Positions 10,844 through 22,845 of a DNA stretch of 64,000 nt are shown piece after piece. This stretch comes from Gnetum montanum (Eukaryota > Streptophyta > Gnetopsida > Gnetales > Gnetaceae), in assembly GCA_015680685.1 (NCBI GenBank), contig MNCI01034627.1, positions 957,193 through 1,021,192 on the forward strand. Direction: 5' to 3'. Each line of letters starts with the position of its first letter. Position 1 is the stretch's first letter. A program made the position numbers and the translations under genes. Below the pieces are notes generated by a model, which had not been told where the DNA came from, ran no database searches, and saw nothing but the letters and a program-made list of their open reading frames with translations.

Positions 10844-12585
10844 TGAAACACCACTAATTTTAGCCTAACACTATGAAACGAGAACAACTTAGAGCGTTTT
10901 GAGCTTTTGGGAGGCAAAAATTTAACTAAGGAATGGAACTCATGCTGGGCTTGTCAAGCCAGGCTTTCCCTTAGCGTGAGCAATTCCAACGACTTCAAGA
11001 TCATGTCAAAGATAGTCTGATCTGAGGGTGCAAGGCATCTTCATAAGGCCACTGTTGTCCACTTCAAATTTCAACATTCGGGAGTTCAGATTTTGGGCTA
11101 GATTACACAAATTTTCTTATTCACGCTGAGGTCATGCTCAGGTCACGTTTAGCTCATGCTTGTAGCATGAGTCCAGTGTGAGTACTGATCACGCCTAGTG
11201 TGAACAAACTCTAAGAGCCTTAAAATCGAGTCAAAATGGTCTAACTTCGAAGGTGGAAGTCATCCTCAAGGTCCATTGATGATTACTTTAAGTCTGAGCC
11301 TCTAGAATTCTAGACTTTAGGTCCAAAACCACAAAGATTTTGTTACTCATGCTAAGGTCACACTGGGGTCATGCGCAGCTCACACTGGCAGCGTGAGCCT
11401 AGCGTGAGCTACCAAAAGTGGCTCAAATCGAGGCACACCCAAGCTCAATTTTTAACATGCAGTTTACTCTTAGGGTCAACCATAGTCAAGAAATTTTTGC
11501 ACTCAAAGAACAGGTTTCAAAGATCAAAAATTGGTGTGAAATGCATCATTTTCATCTTACTCACATTGAGGTCACGCTCAGCTCACGCTAGCAGCGTGAG
11601 TCCAACGTGAGTACTGATCATGCCCAGTCAAAAACATGCCAAAAACATGTTGAGGACATCCCAAGATAAAATAAACTCACGTTGGAAGCTATTTTAAAAT
11701 AGAAATGCCTCAAATAGCCGCAAAACCACTCACATCAACACTTTGCAGTAATCAATCCATGGATTAAGAAGTTCCAAATGAAACAGAGTCGATTTCTCTT
11801 ATAGTACACTATCATTTTTATTGTAAATTTTCACTATTTGTGAGCTTATCAAGCTCTTACGCTCCAAATTCTATCTACTTGTATGGGCATAAGCTAGCTT
11901 GCATAAGCCAATACACGCTATAAGATACAGTGCACCCAGTCATGAATGTAGCTTGCCTATGCATGTCCAATTCACACGTAGCTATCCATCAAACACCTAT
12001 CACACAATTTGTTTCCTTCTCATTTCTCAGCTATTAATCTCATCCATGAATTCTGCACCCAAGCCTAGCCAAACCTTATAAATACCCCATCCATTCACAT
12101 AAACGGGGTTGGCAATTTTGGAAGTTGACGACTTTGGGAGCATCGACTAGCAACTTTGGATGCTTGGGCGCACATGACTCCTAGCATCCAAGCACCTGTA
12201 AACACATGACCCTAGGGCTTAGTGCTTGACTTTCCATCCACACATGCAACTATGCTTTGACAGGTGCACATTCTTGTTAAGAAATACAATACAGTTCATT
12301 ATTGCCTTCCATTACATTGTTTGCTCTACTTTGATCTATTTTACACTTCTGTATATGCTTTGTTTACATTTCGTATGTCACTGGTTATGATAACCACAAC
12401 ACAAGCCATAGCTTATGCTCAGGGAAGTCCTTGGTTGATTTGCATGCAGACCATCCAAGGCACTCTGCCTTCATTCTTTTTTTCTAGCTTGCCCTCACAC
12501 GAAGGCAAGGTTGGCTGTGTCTCTCCGGCAATATTTCGGCGTTTGTTTTTTCCTTCTAGCCTCATGTCGATGATTTTGGTCAGTA
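10844..12585 (+). repeat. 3' LTR of element A
   Basis: Starts TGAAACACCACTA directly after the polypurine tract and aligns through to 12585 with the B LTR (27154-28569). Near its end both share 'aagtccttggttgat..accatccaaggcactctgcct'. TATA box TATAAATA at 12077-12084. Contains several CTCACGCT/AGCGTGAG inverted pairs (11113-11600). The final CA has become TA. Confidence 0.8.
11153..11600. repeat. LTR hairpins CTCACGCT-3 nt-AGCGTGAG
   Basis: Three inverted pairs with 8-base arms and 3-base loops: 11153-11171 (CTCATGCT / AGCATGAG, perfect), about 11378-11396 (one mismatch) and 11582-11600 (CTCACGCT / AGCGTGAG, perfect). The B LTR has a further perfect one at 27648-27666. Confidence 0.75.
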
Positions 12586-12872
12586 GAGAGGTTATATTAA
12601 TAGGGGCCTATTAATGTGACACTTTGACACTCATCACACCCCCATGATTGAGTGAAAACTCATCCTTGAGTTCCTTGACTAAATTGGAAAGGTATTGAAT
12701 TATTGATTAACTCTTAACATAACATAATTGAGATAACAAAACTTTGTGCCCAAGTGTACAAATCAACAAATAATAAAAATTATAGTGTTTATGACACAAA
12801 ATTGAACACCATGATATGATTACACAAAATTGGATAGCACATCCTTTGATGGCATGAAGACAATGAAGAAGA

Positions 12873-15707
12873 TTAGACAGTCTTAGGCAGTGGAGGCTCC
12901 TGAGGTTCTGAAGGAGCTTCATCATCTTTAGGCACTTACGTTGGTTGAGGTAGTTGTGGCTATCCTGATATAGCTACAACCTCTAGTGGAAGGTGAAAAA
13001 CATCTAGTAATGTCTTCACGTTCTTCTCCTTACTCCGGGGATCATTCATAGTCCACATTGCATCACCAATGTTAGCTAGAATGGGGACATCCCATGGACT
13101 GGGCATTATGAAGAACATTTTCTTTACATTAACAAACTAGGTAGCGAACTATTTACATTTGACATTGAATTCCCTTACTACATTTTGTAGCTCTGAGTAG
13201 TCATTCATCCTTCTGGCTAGGTTCTCGGTGGTAGATCTTTGATCACTGTATTTGCCTTTGAGAACTTCAAGTTTAGTGTTTACCACTGCAAGCTTTCTCT
13301 TGGTGTCTTTGTGATGCTTGAACTCAACCACATATAACAAGTATGAGCTAGCCATTTGTTTCTTCAATTTTGACCATGGTCATCTAGCAATCAACATGGC
13401 CAAATTTTCATATTGGAGATTGACAAGCTCCATATATTTCTCAATCTCCTCAATTTGCAACTCCTTCATGCAAATTTGTTTCTTGTTGTAGGCATTTATC
13501 CCATCAACAATAGGCTATCAAACTTCTCTTTCTTGCTAGAGTTACAGGAGGGCTTCATTCACTTTTACCATTTCCAACTAGATGTGTTTTTCATTTACTT
13601 TTCTTTTGTAGATTGACCTACTCTCTATAATGATCTTTGACTCCCTCAAATTTGAGAGGCTTTAATTTCTAGGTGGCTACCTTGATTTTAGTTTTTTGGT
13701 GAAGGGCACTAACCTCTTTCATGGAGAGGTTTCTATTTTCTATTGCAAATCTCCTTAGTTCTATGTTTGCTCTAGCCTATTTCTCCTACTATTGATGGAT
13801 GAAATTAGTTAATTATTGTTTGTGCTCATCCAAATTCCATAGAAGATGGTTCTCTATGGTTAATTATACATACTCCTAGTGGGTCTGATCCAAGGCCTTC
13901 TGAATTTTATGTTCTGTGGCCTTTGCGAAGGATTGATAGAACACTGGTATCTCCATTGCACCCTCAACCCCTTTAAGTCTAATGTTAAGATGTTTAATAC
14001 CTTCATCTCTTGTCAATGTTGGATTGAGAAATGCAAAAATCAACAATTTGGGCTCTTAATTTGGCAACTTTAGTAACCAAGCATTTTTTCAGGTCCTTGG
14101 CTATTTCAAGTTACCCCTCCAAGATGATGTTCTTGCCCCTTGCCTCTAGTAGCTTTGACTAGGTTGCAGTAATCTTGTCTAGAAGGTCTCCAGGAGCGAT
14201 TGTCCAGTTCCTACCAGTTGGGCTACATTTAGTCTGCTGCTTGTTGTCCCTATGGACATCTATACATCTTTGAGTGTAGTTATGTCTAGTGTAGATGTTG
14301 TAGGTGCATTGAGAATTTCGGTAATATGGTCAATAACCATCTCTACTACCATCTTCTAACCTTGGTGCTGCATCACTAACATCATTGTCTTGCACCTTCC
14401 TCTAAGTTCACTGAGAAGGTTGTGATGTTCCTAGAGATTTATGGAAGTGATTGTTATTTTGCAAGAGATACTATGACCTCTTTGATGCTAGGATTCAAAC
14501 TCATAAGTAATTACATTCTTTGGGCTAAGAAAATAGATCCACCTCCACCCATTAAGATAATTATTCGAGCCACCTCATTTAGATGACTCATTGCTAATTT
14601 GTACATAGATTTCTCCCTACCAGTCATGCTTGGTTGTTGCTCTTATTCACTCAAAATCCATTCTCAGTATTTGTGCAACTGTTGAAAAATTGTAGTAATG
14701 TCTAGCATAGTTGTTTGAGTGGTAGGTGGAGGTGGTGGTTGCTACTCCTCTTCTTGAATAGTTATTGAAGGCATCTTGTCTTTCATCATTTTTGCCCAGT
14801 TTGCGACCAAAACATGCTTGACAACATCATTGGTGTAATGGATTATTCCTCCCATTTGAAAAAGTTTTTTAATGAGGGATGGGAAGAGGAGTGCTTTCCT
14901 TCCATGTTCATTTTCTCTAAACTACTTCTCATCTCTAGGTAGATTAGTTGTGGAAGGTTGACCAGGAATCTCCCACTGAGAGCGACAGATGCTTAGGTAG
15001 AAAAGTGATGATTTTACTTGGTCTTACCATGGGATTAAGGTAGAAGGCCAAAACCTTTTAGTGAATCCTTTCTACTAGTGTGAGCGCATCAAACTCCTTG
15101 CGATTGATACCATAGTACCATCACACCCATTCTTTCTTGATGCTAGGATCTACCTACATTGGGATCTCAGCAAGACTTGCCCTTGCTTCTGGAAACCCAA
15201 GCACTTTCAAAATGGCTTGCACCAATTAGGACACTAAGATGTCCTTAATTTTGATTGTTGAACTAGCCTACCTATTATTCCAAAATAGGAATGTCTCTTC
15301 CATGTACCACTCCCTAGTGGAAGTGATGATTGGCCACATTGGAGATGCCTTTAGTTGGTCCTACACTTCTTTTGGTGCTTGCTCCAGGAAAGTGCCAAAG
15401 TTTAACTTGTGGAGCATTTTTTTCTAGACCTTTCATGATCTTCTTTAATTTAGGCAAGCTTCTATCAAGGTCACCTTGATATTTGCTTATGGTGCTGGTG
15501 CATCATCCCGATGGAAGTGTTTTATTGTTGTTGCTAGTTATAGAATTTGTTGGATATATTCCACCTTTACCTCGTTCCTAAGAGGAACTATGGCATGGGT
15601 TGAAATTGGTTTTTTTGGGCTTGTTCTTGAACCCTTCCTATTCTAGGCCATTTCTCCCTTGGTTGAGGTGTTACTGCTTCATGCATGTGCTTTTCTTTTG
15701 GTGCCAT
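12873..15707 (-). pseudogene. Decayed extra ORF downstream of integrase in element G
   Basis: With scattered stops, the minus strand reads as one protein-like stretch from MAPKEKHMHEAV (15707) to a Pro/Glu-rich end EPPLPKTV with TAA at 12873-12875. Landmarks: REWYMEETFLFWNN (about 15300), VLGFPEARASLAEIP (about 15200), a charged helical segment KRKLAVVNTKLEVLKGKYSD (13149-13367, open), WDVPILANIGDAMW (about 13080). Sense orientation relative to G, in the env-like position of Athila elements. I do not recognise the family; the coiled coil followed by a W..P..ANI segment and an acidic tail is loosely like exons 7-8 of the antisense gene. Confidence 0.4.
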
Positions 15708-15799
15708 TTGTGGTCACAACACATCTGTGGATTAGTAGATATAATGTGTAACTTTAAGGTTTTAAATACCTTCTCTTGTTAGTTAGTTACACTTTGGAT

Positions 15800-17904
15800 A
15801 AGGTTGGAAAATGGAAAATTGATTATTTTATTAATTATTTATTATAAATGTCATTGAAGCTTGTTTGAAAAGTTTAACTCTTGTAATTTGGTGTTTAATA
15901 GTTATTTTCTTAGTTCAACCTTCATGGGAGTTAGAAAAATGGTGAAACAATTTTTATCAAAAATAGCACATTTGTGGCCCCCATGATGAAGAGCNAAACC
16001 TTCATGGGAGTTAGAAAAATGGTGAAATAATTTTTATCAAAAATAGCACATTTGTGGCCCCCATGATGAAGAGCTTACCTTTGATAGTTGTAGGGTCAAA
16101 GAATGGAGTGATTTGGATAAATGGTTAGGAAGTTATGAGCTTTGGAAGGTTTTGGGCTTTGAAAATTTGAAAAACTCCCTTGGTATTTATGAGAAAATTT
16201 GAAAATTTCCAAGTGGGTTCATGTATATATATATATATGTGAGTTTTCTACCATGTTGATGGGGCTCCATATACAGGGCCTCATATACTGGTTTACTTTG
16301 TCGACAAGGCCTTGTATATGGGTCTACTCCATCGATGGAACCCCATATATAGAGCTCGTAGAAAAAAATTTCAAATTTGAATATCTTAAAAAATATAAGG
16401 AATTTTTGAATGAATTTGGAGTCCATGGAATTCCAAAAAAGCCAAGAATATGATAAAATCATTGAAGAGGATGGATGTATGAAAGATTTTGATTGTAAAA
16501 ATGTCTAAGGATAAGGTACTTAACAAACCCAACCAAGAGATATGCATGTGGGTCCTCCCCATAGTAGGCACATGCCTTGTTTACCATTGCATAACCTCAA
16601 CCTAAGGAGTTTGTGAGCCCCATAGGTGATTAATAGTCAATGGAAGTTAAGGACCAAAACTTGGAAGATTATACATAAGAATTCAAATATGTCAGACCAA
16701 GACACTAAATTAAGAACACGAACATCGACAGTGAGGTGAATTACTATCAATAGAGACAGATGATGGAGAAGGTGGAATGAAATTCTGAATTGAGATCATA
16801 AGAAGTTCCTTGTGGATTTTGTGTTAAAAATGAGTCGAGAAGATCTATCCTTAGTTCAAACAAAAACCAACCTCTTTCAGTGACTTCACATCACCACTCC
16901 CAGATTGATCCACCCCCCTTAGACATAAGAGTGCACCTATAGAATAACCACCACTCCATAAAAAGAAGAAAAGAGAAGTAGGATGTGAGGGAGGGGCTTA
17001 GAGGGGACCATATGGCATGGGTAACATGTCTTTCTAGTCCAATAACTAGTGCTTATAGCTTGTTTATATGTCTAAGGGGTGTGCTTTGAATTCCCATCAT
17101 GTGTTTTTTTTTTAACTTTTATTTTTGTATTTGTTTCTTTTTGGATGGGAACCACACCATGTAAATACTTTATTTTACTTCCTATTATTAGATGACAAGG
17201 AATAGTAAGAAATCTATGAAAAACGCAAGAACCCAAGCGAGTAGAAGAGTACAAAGAGTATTATGTTCCCTTGAAGTCACACCTTGTATAAACCTTTGAA
17301 TCCTTCCCAATTCTGGAAACTACTAAGGTCACAAACTTATGAAAATTGGATTTAATGAAAGGTACCTCAATCTTCCAAAACAAGGAAAACCATAGAGTTT
17401 GTGAATGGGTGGATGTCATGGATTCACTACTTGTTCCATGAAAAAGAAACCATGACCTAGCCATTGGTACAAAAATTTAAAAATACAAACTAGAAATTAA
17501 CAAATAAAACATAAAGCACAAACCACCATTAGTAATAACTATAGTGCCACTTTGTCTTGTTGGCACAAAGCATGTTTATTAGCAAAAATTTGAGAATCAT
17601 GCTCAAAAAAAAAAAAGTCCAATATATGAGAAAGTGTAAAATATCCAAGAAAGATTCAAATGTAGTAAAGATGGTGTAAAACAAAAAATGATGTAAAATA
17701 AGAAGTTTTAATATCAAAAAGTTGTAAAATAAATAACTTGCAAAATCAAAAACTTGAAAAACAAAAAAAAATAGAAAAACTGAGGAGCTATATGGATGAT
17801 TAGCATAGATGGCCATCTCCTCCACAACTGAGTTAGAAGGAGGAGATTGGAAAAATTGAGCATGATTGCCCATTTGTTGAGGTATTTGTTGCATTGCCTT
17901 ACTT
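15800..17904 (-). other. 3' region of element G
   Basis: No coding signal. Aligns inverted with 22850-23700 of F. Contains an imperfect hairpin at about 16260-16345 built on CATATACAGGGCC and GGCCTTGTATATG, plus a third related CCCCATATATAG word, and a (TA)n run near 16226. Confidence 0.55.
15917..16074. other. Assembly join: 78-base duplication around a single N
   Basis: Bases 15917-15994 are repeated at 15997-16074 with one difference, separated by one N at 15995. This is the signature of overlapping contig ends placed side by side with a token gap, not a biological tandem duplication. Confidence 0.85.
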
Positions 17905-18479
17905 GGGCTCATAGAAAAGCTTCACTTGTTGGATATTGATCAATTTGTTTTTATTTGGACTCTTAGGTTTGTATATGGTCATGGCCCCAAAAGAAAAGGT
18001 TTCGTTAATTACATAAGGTCCCTTCCAAAATGTTTGAAACTATTTTTTTCTAAGATACATGTGTGGGGTTCTAGTAAAGAATTTTATCTTTTGGTTGAAA
18101 TTTCACTTTTTGTATTTTAAGGTGATATCATTGCTTGTTGAATGCCTAGTGCACTTCATTCAAAGATAGGGCCACTAATCAATTTTTTTCTAACACGTTG
18201 AGATTGATTTGTTTTTCTTTTTATGCTAGACTTAGGCCAAGACTCAGATCATAAGTTGTTGAGACCTTACAGAGCTCAAATTGAATTAGAAACATTGGAA
18301 GTTTTCTATAAACCAGTTCATAGGAAGAGTAGCCAATAGGGAGTTTTCATGTTGAGTGGTAGGTTCAAAGGGCATCATTAAGTTTTGTGCTCCAGTTCTT
18401 CTATATTTTCTTATGGTCCTTATTAGGATTTTTGTTATATCCCTATTAGTTACCTCTACTTGACCATTGACTTGGGAGG
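17905..18479 (-). pseudogene. Integrase C-terminal fragment of element G
   Basis: Minus strand starts TSQVNGQVEVTNRDI, matching the 'Q.NGQ.EV.NREI' block with the catalytic Glu of Athila-type integrases, followed by frameshifted text corresponding to 'LNDALWAYRTA..TPIG.SPY.LVYGK' and a basic chain. The upstream catalytic residues are missing because F is inserted at 18480, exactly before the Gln-Asn-Gly block. Confidence 0.65.
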
Positions 18480-19200
18480 TGATGAGATGCGATTCGCATG
18501 AGCCGCAATATCGCGTCGTCCCCTACGATGTCGCGTACGTGATATCACAGTCTGCCACCAAATCTATAAATAAGAGGTAGCACTCCCCTTATTTTCCATC
18601 CTAGGCTAGAAGTAGGGAAACTCTGGTAGATTGATCGCTCCAGAGATAGAATATTTTCCATGTGCCCACAGTAGGAGTCCCCGAGTGAACGGATCTTTAT
18701 TTGAGCAGCTTTGTACTTGAATGCAAGTTGTGTATGACAATAAAGATGAGCTTTGTGGATAAACCTTGCAGTTCATGGAATAGGATTTTATTACCTATTA
18801 TTTATTACTTGTTATTTATTATCTGCATTAGCATGACATGAGTATGACTTGATTACGAGCATTTACAGATGTGTACCGCTAATCAAGGAATAGGCTGCTC
18901 ATTGCGATTAGTCTCTCTTACCCTGATCTCCTAGAACGTGGGATAAGTACAACTTGGTTACGAGCATTCAAGGATGTGTACAGATAGCCAAGGAATGGAT
19001 GCTTATCACATTTAGGCTAGTTAAGTGCCTTAGTACGACCACTTCGAGCACGTGCGTTATGCGTGGTGATCCCAGTAACAATTAGCATTTGGTAGTTGCG
19101 GTTGCATAGTTCNTCGGGGACTAAGTGTTTGTGCACCATATAGGACATAAGGGATATCACTCACATCGTTGTGAGCCTAAACAAACCTTCGGGTTAATCA
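18480..19200 (+). repeat. 5' LTR of element F
   Basis: TGATGAGATGCGATTC at 18480 aligns with TGATGAAACGCGATTT at 24398 and stays similar for about 575 bases until the 3' copy is truncated. The end at GGGTTAATCA (19200) is a guess. TATA box TATAAATA at 18565-18572, 85 bases into the LTR. One N at 19113. Confidence 0.75.
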
Positions 19201-19243
19201 GAAAAAAAAATTTATATAACAGTGAAATAGCACACCGATAAAA

Positions 19244-21293
19244 ATGGCTTCTTCTCATAAGAGCAACTCAGCACCTAAGGACCATACACGAGACAGTCGG
19301 CAACATAAAAAATATAACCCAAATCAGCCAAGTCCTAAACAATACAAGATAGTTTATACTCATCCTGATGAGTATATTTTAGACTTTACTTTTATCCTCC
19401 ATCAAGACGAGTAGCTGTGATGGAGAGATTTACAAGGTAACATCGTGTTACCCCTAGATCGATCAGTCTCTCGCATGATTTTCCGTGCCTTGGCACAGAT
19501 TGGCATACAAGAACTATTTAATGAATATGTTGCGGAAGATTTTGATATGAGGGATTATTATCCCACAGATGCCCAACGTATGAGGGACTTATGGTAGGGG
19601 AGTCAACATGCACTATTGAAGGGCAAGGTCCCGCATGTCCTTAGCGAAATAGGAGATGAGGAACCCCTTATAATGGGTTCTTTAGCAAACGATGTTCCCC
19701 CTCCTAACGATGTTGAGAAGGCTGGGTATCAAAATCTATGATCAACGATACATAACACTGGTTCTTATGCTCATGAACATCAACTGTTCATANTAACGAT
19801 ACATAACACTGGTTCTTATGCTCATGAACATCAACTGTTCATAGAGGGAACAACCACTCATGCTAAGGACAGGCACTCAGATCGTCACCACGATCAGGGC
19901 CATAGCAGCTGAAGAGAAGGCAAGAAACATCGTCATGGTGATGGTTCCCCTTCTTCTTCCCCTTCTTCACATCACTCACCCTCTCCTTCCACATCTGGAT
20001 GTAGCCATCATGAACATAAAGGTGAGGATAAAGGTAGAAAAAATGAGAGACCTCGATGGGAAAGTCGAGAGAGAGGACAAGGGAAAGGACATAGGGAGAG
20101 TAGGGAACAACGCAGACATCACAGGCATCATGAAAGAGACGATCATGAAGAGCCCCTACTCACAACCCAAAGTATGCTTGACATAATGGAGGTAGTTAGG
20201 ATTCCCACAAGGCATTTGAAAGATAATCAGATCAGGCATTTAGACATGAACAACATCCCACAATTTGAAGGGGGATACAATGCAGATTCATAAAATCATT
20301 TACAGGCATTCCACGATGCTTGTGCCTTGTAGAATATAGAAAATGAGTGGCAAAAACTTAAGTTGTTCCTAAAGACACTCACCAAAGAAGCAGAGAGTTG
20401 GTACCGATTCTTAGAACTAGAAACCATCAAGAGGTGGAGTACGATACTAGAACTGTTCAACGAGAAGTATCAAATGTACTCTAGAGTGTCCAATTTGCGT
20501 AAGTAGATCCAAGGTTGGAAGAAAGGTACATATGAACCCTTGGATCTTTCCATGGCCCACTAATACACATTATTACATTGTTTCCCGGGCCATGGGTACG
20601 CTCAGCAGGATCAACTTCACCACATCGTGGATGGGCTAAGGCATGAAACTAGAAGAACCCTTGGAACTTATGCCCAAGGGAGACTCTCACAACTTAGAGT
20701 CCATGAAGTGCATAGCTTGTTGGAACAAGTAGCAAAAGAAGAAGGTGAGCTATGAAAAAGGAAAAGTACAGAAGAGTACAATTGTGATCCCTCTCTTCGA
20801 AAGAAGGAAGTGAAATTTTGTGATGAAGAGGATGAGTCACCAATCGAAGAGTTCGTGAACCGGAAAAACTTGCCAATCCAAAAATTAACAATTAAAGTAT
20901 CGGCTAAGATGGACCAATTGTGGGATTCTTTAGACTCCAGACTTAAAAGTGTCTTGAAAATTAAAGAGGATTCTAAGGAGGAACGAAGTAGTAACAAAGG
21001 TAAGACAAAGTGGAGAGATTTAAGCCGTGCACATAACAAGGGTAAGGGGAAAATCACTAACTCCGATGTGGTTGTGGACTCTAACACAGACGATGACGGT
21101 GGATGTGAGATCTTCCACTATGACCATCCTAAGGGATGTTGCCCCATCATCTCACATCTACAGGAGTCTAGGGTGTATGCACTTAATCCAGGACTCAACC
21201 AACGGCAAACACCTCGAAGGTTACCTTATCCACAAGGTAACCTAAGGCAGTTCCACCAACCACTAACATATTATCCAAGTGGAACTCCACCAT
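19244..21293 (+). pseudogene. Element F gag
   Basis: Starts MASSHKSNSAPK at 19244. Landmarks: basic low-complexity SerHisArg region (19860-20130), then the gag core FLKTLTKEAESWYRFLE with RWSTILELFNEKY (about 20370-20470), RLSQLRVHEVHSLLEQV, an acidic/basic region, and a Pro-rich tail. Multiple stops and at least one frameshift (near 20050-20100). Fits the Retrotrans_gag family layout. Confidence 0.75.
19744..19843. other. Assembly join: 49-base duplication around a single N
   Basis: Bases 19744-19792 are repeated exactly at 19795-19843 with an N at 19793. Interpreted as an unmerged contig overlap inside gag of F; it shifts the frame artificially. Confidence 0.85.
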
Positions 21294-21829
21294 AGCCCAT
21301 CAAACAGCATTAGCAGTGGCAATACCCATAGTCATTGGGGATGCCATCGCCAAAAAATTAGTACCCTTACTGGTAGCCTGACCCTTATGGATATTATGTG
21401 CAGCAGCTAATTTCTCCAAGTGACTCTATGAGTCACACAACCCCCAACCATCATTTCCAAGTTTGGGAGTACTTCAAAAGGACTCCTTCTCCTCCGGGAG
21501 ACACTCCATACCCACACCATCCTCCTAATCCATCCACACCTCTTACACCACAAGTAGTTCCCATAACACCTCCTACTCCAAGAACGCAAGGGGAGCTTCC
21601 TCCTCAATCGTAGCAACGTCATGCTACGAGAGCTGTAAATATCCAACTTGCTGCTGGTTCTGACAACTATAAAAAGAGAAGAGCTTTCTTCAGAACCAAG
21701 AACCCAAACAAACTCTCACAACAATAAGCGGTTGGGCCCATGTACACTCCTCCACCATCTAACACTTCAGAGCACCCTTCAGTCCAACAGAGTGTAACGC
21801 ATATGGTTATGTTAACGCATACCGTAACT

Positions 21830-22300
21830 GACTGAATTAAGGTAGGCCACCTTCCCAGGAAACTAACTGACCTTGGGAGTCCCTTAATATATTTACAAAT
21901 TGCCGAGAACAAACCACATAGGGCTCTTCTTGACTCAGGTTTCGAAGTCAACTTAATATCATGAGAGATGTATCACGCCTGGAACTTTTCCCAACTTAAG
22001 AAGAGAAACATTCAACTAGAGCTGGTAGACCCGTCCATCACCATTCCCTTGGGATTGGTGGAGGACATTATTACCACTGTGTGTGGTTGGTCTTACCCAG
22101 CTGATTTCCTGGTGATTGAAGTCAACAACAACAAAGGGGACTTCCCAATTATAATGGGAAGGGCATGGCTTAGTACAGTAAACGTATTCCTTAGGATCCA
22201 TGATCTTTCCTTGGAAATTTCTAAGATAAACATTTGTGGAAAGATCGAGAAGAGAAAATTTCCATGCATCACATACAGTGATTCATCGGGTGATGACATG
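21830..22300 (+). pseudogene. Element F aspartic protease, runs into gap
   Basis: KPHRALLDSGFEVNLIS gives the D-S-G active site of a retropepsin, with a TGA soon after (21962). FLVIEVNN and PIIMGRAWLSTVN match the flap and the second conserved block of Ty3/gypsy proteases. Open to the gap at 22301. Confidence 0.8.
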
Positions 22301-22845
22301 NNNNNNNNNNNNNNNNNNNNNNNNNNNNNNNNNNNNNNNNNNNNNNNNNNNNNNNNNNNNNNNNNNNNNNNNNNNNNNNNNNNNNNNNNNNNNNNNNNNN
22401 NNNNNNNNNNNNNNNNNNNNNNNNNNNNNNNNNNNNNNNNNNNNNNNNNNNNNNNNNNNNNNNNNNNNNNNNNNNNNNNNNNNNNNNNNNNNNNNNNNNN
22501 NNNNNNNNNNNNNNNNNNNNNNNNNNNNNNNNNNNNNNNNNNNNNNNNNNNNNNNNNNNNNNNNNNNNNNNNNNNNNNNNNNNNNNNNNNNNNNNNNNNN
22601 NNNNNNNNNNNNNNNNNNNNNNNNNNNNNNNNNNNNNNNNNNNNNNNNNNNNNNNNNNNNNNNNNNNNNNNNNNNNNNNNNNNNNNNNNNNNNNNNNNNN
22701 NNNNNNNNNNNNNNNNNNNNNNNNNNNNNNNNNNNNNNNNNNNNNNNNNNNNNNNNNNNNNNNNNNNNNNNNNNNNNNNNNNNNNNNNNNNNNNNNNNNN
22801 NNNNNNNNNNNNNNNNNNNNNNNNNNNNNNNNNNNNNNNNNNNNN
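22301..22845. other. Assembly gap (545 N)
   Basis: Run of N. Translations crossing it are meaningless. Confidence 1.

Larger units (their letters stand above)
1..12585 (+). mobile_element. Element A: Tat-lineage Ty3/gypsy retrotransposon, 5' part outside window
   Basis: Right-hand part of an LTR retrotransposon. In order: antisense passenger gene (5233 down to 64), short bracket repeats (5735-5830), pol with RT, RNase H, archaeal-type RNase H and integrase (5938-9370), a 3' untranslated region with repeats of the TTAAACTA type (9390-9730), a polypurine tract (10831-10839) and a 3' LTR (10844-12585). gag, protease and the 5' LTR lie before base 1. The order protease / antisense gene / RT is taken from elements C and D, where it is complete. 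Pol has many stops and a local deletion near 8850, so this copy is dead. The Tat assignment rests on the two RNase H domains. Confidence 0.85.
12586..18479 (-). mobile_element. Element G: minus-strand Athila-like fragment, interrupted by F
   Basis: Read on the minus strand from 18479 downward: integrase end (18479-17905), a 3' region that aligns with the 3' region of element F (for example the shared 'tgtgacttcaagggaac', 'catggtgtggttc', 'ggggaggaccca' words, here inverted), then an extra ORF (15707-12873). The right end is cut by the F LTR at 18480; the left end abuts the end of the A LTR at 12585. No LTR of its own is visible. The Athila-like label rests on the integrase text and relation to F. 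Confidence 0.6.

Noticed and set aside
16199-16462. Opposed ORFs around the 16260-16345 hairpin
   Set aside because: Inverted repeat opens both strands together; no protein-like composition.
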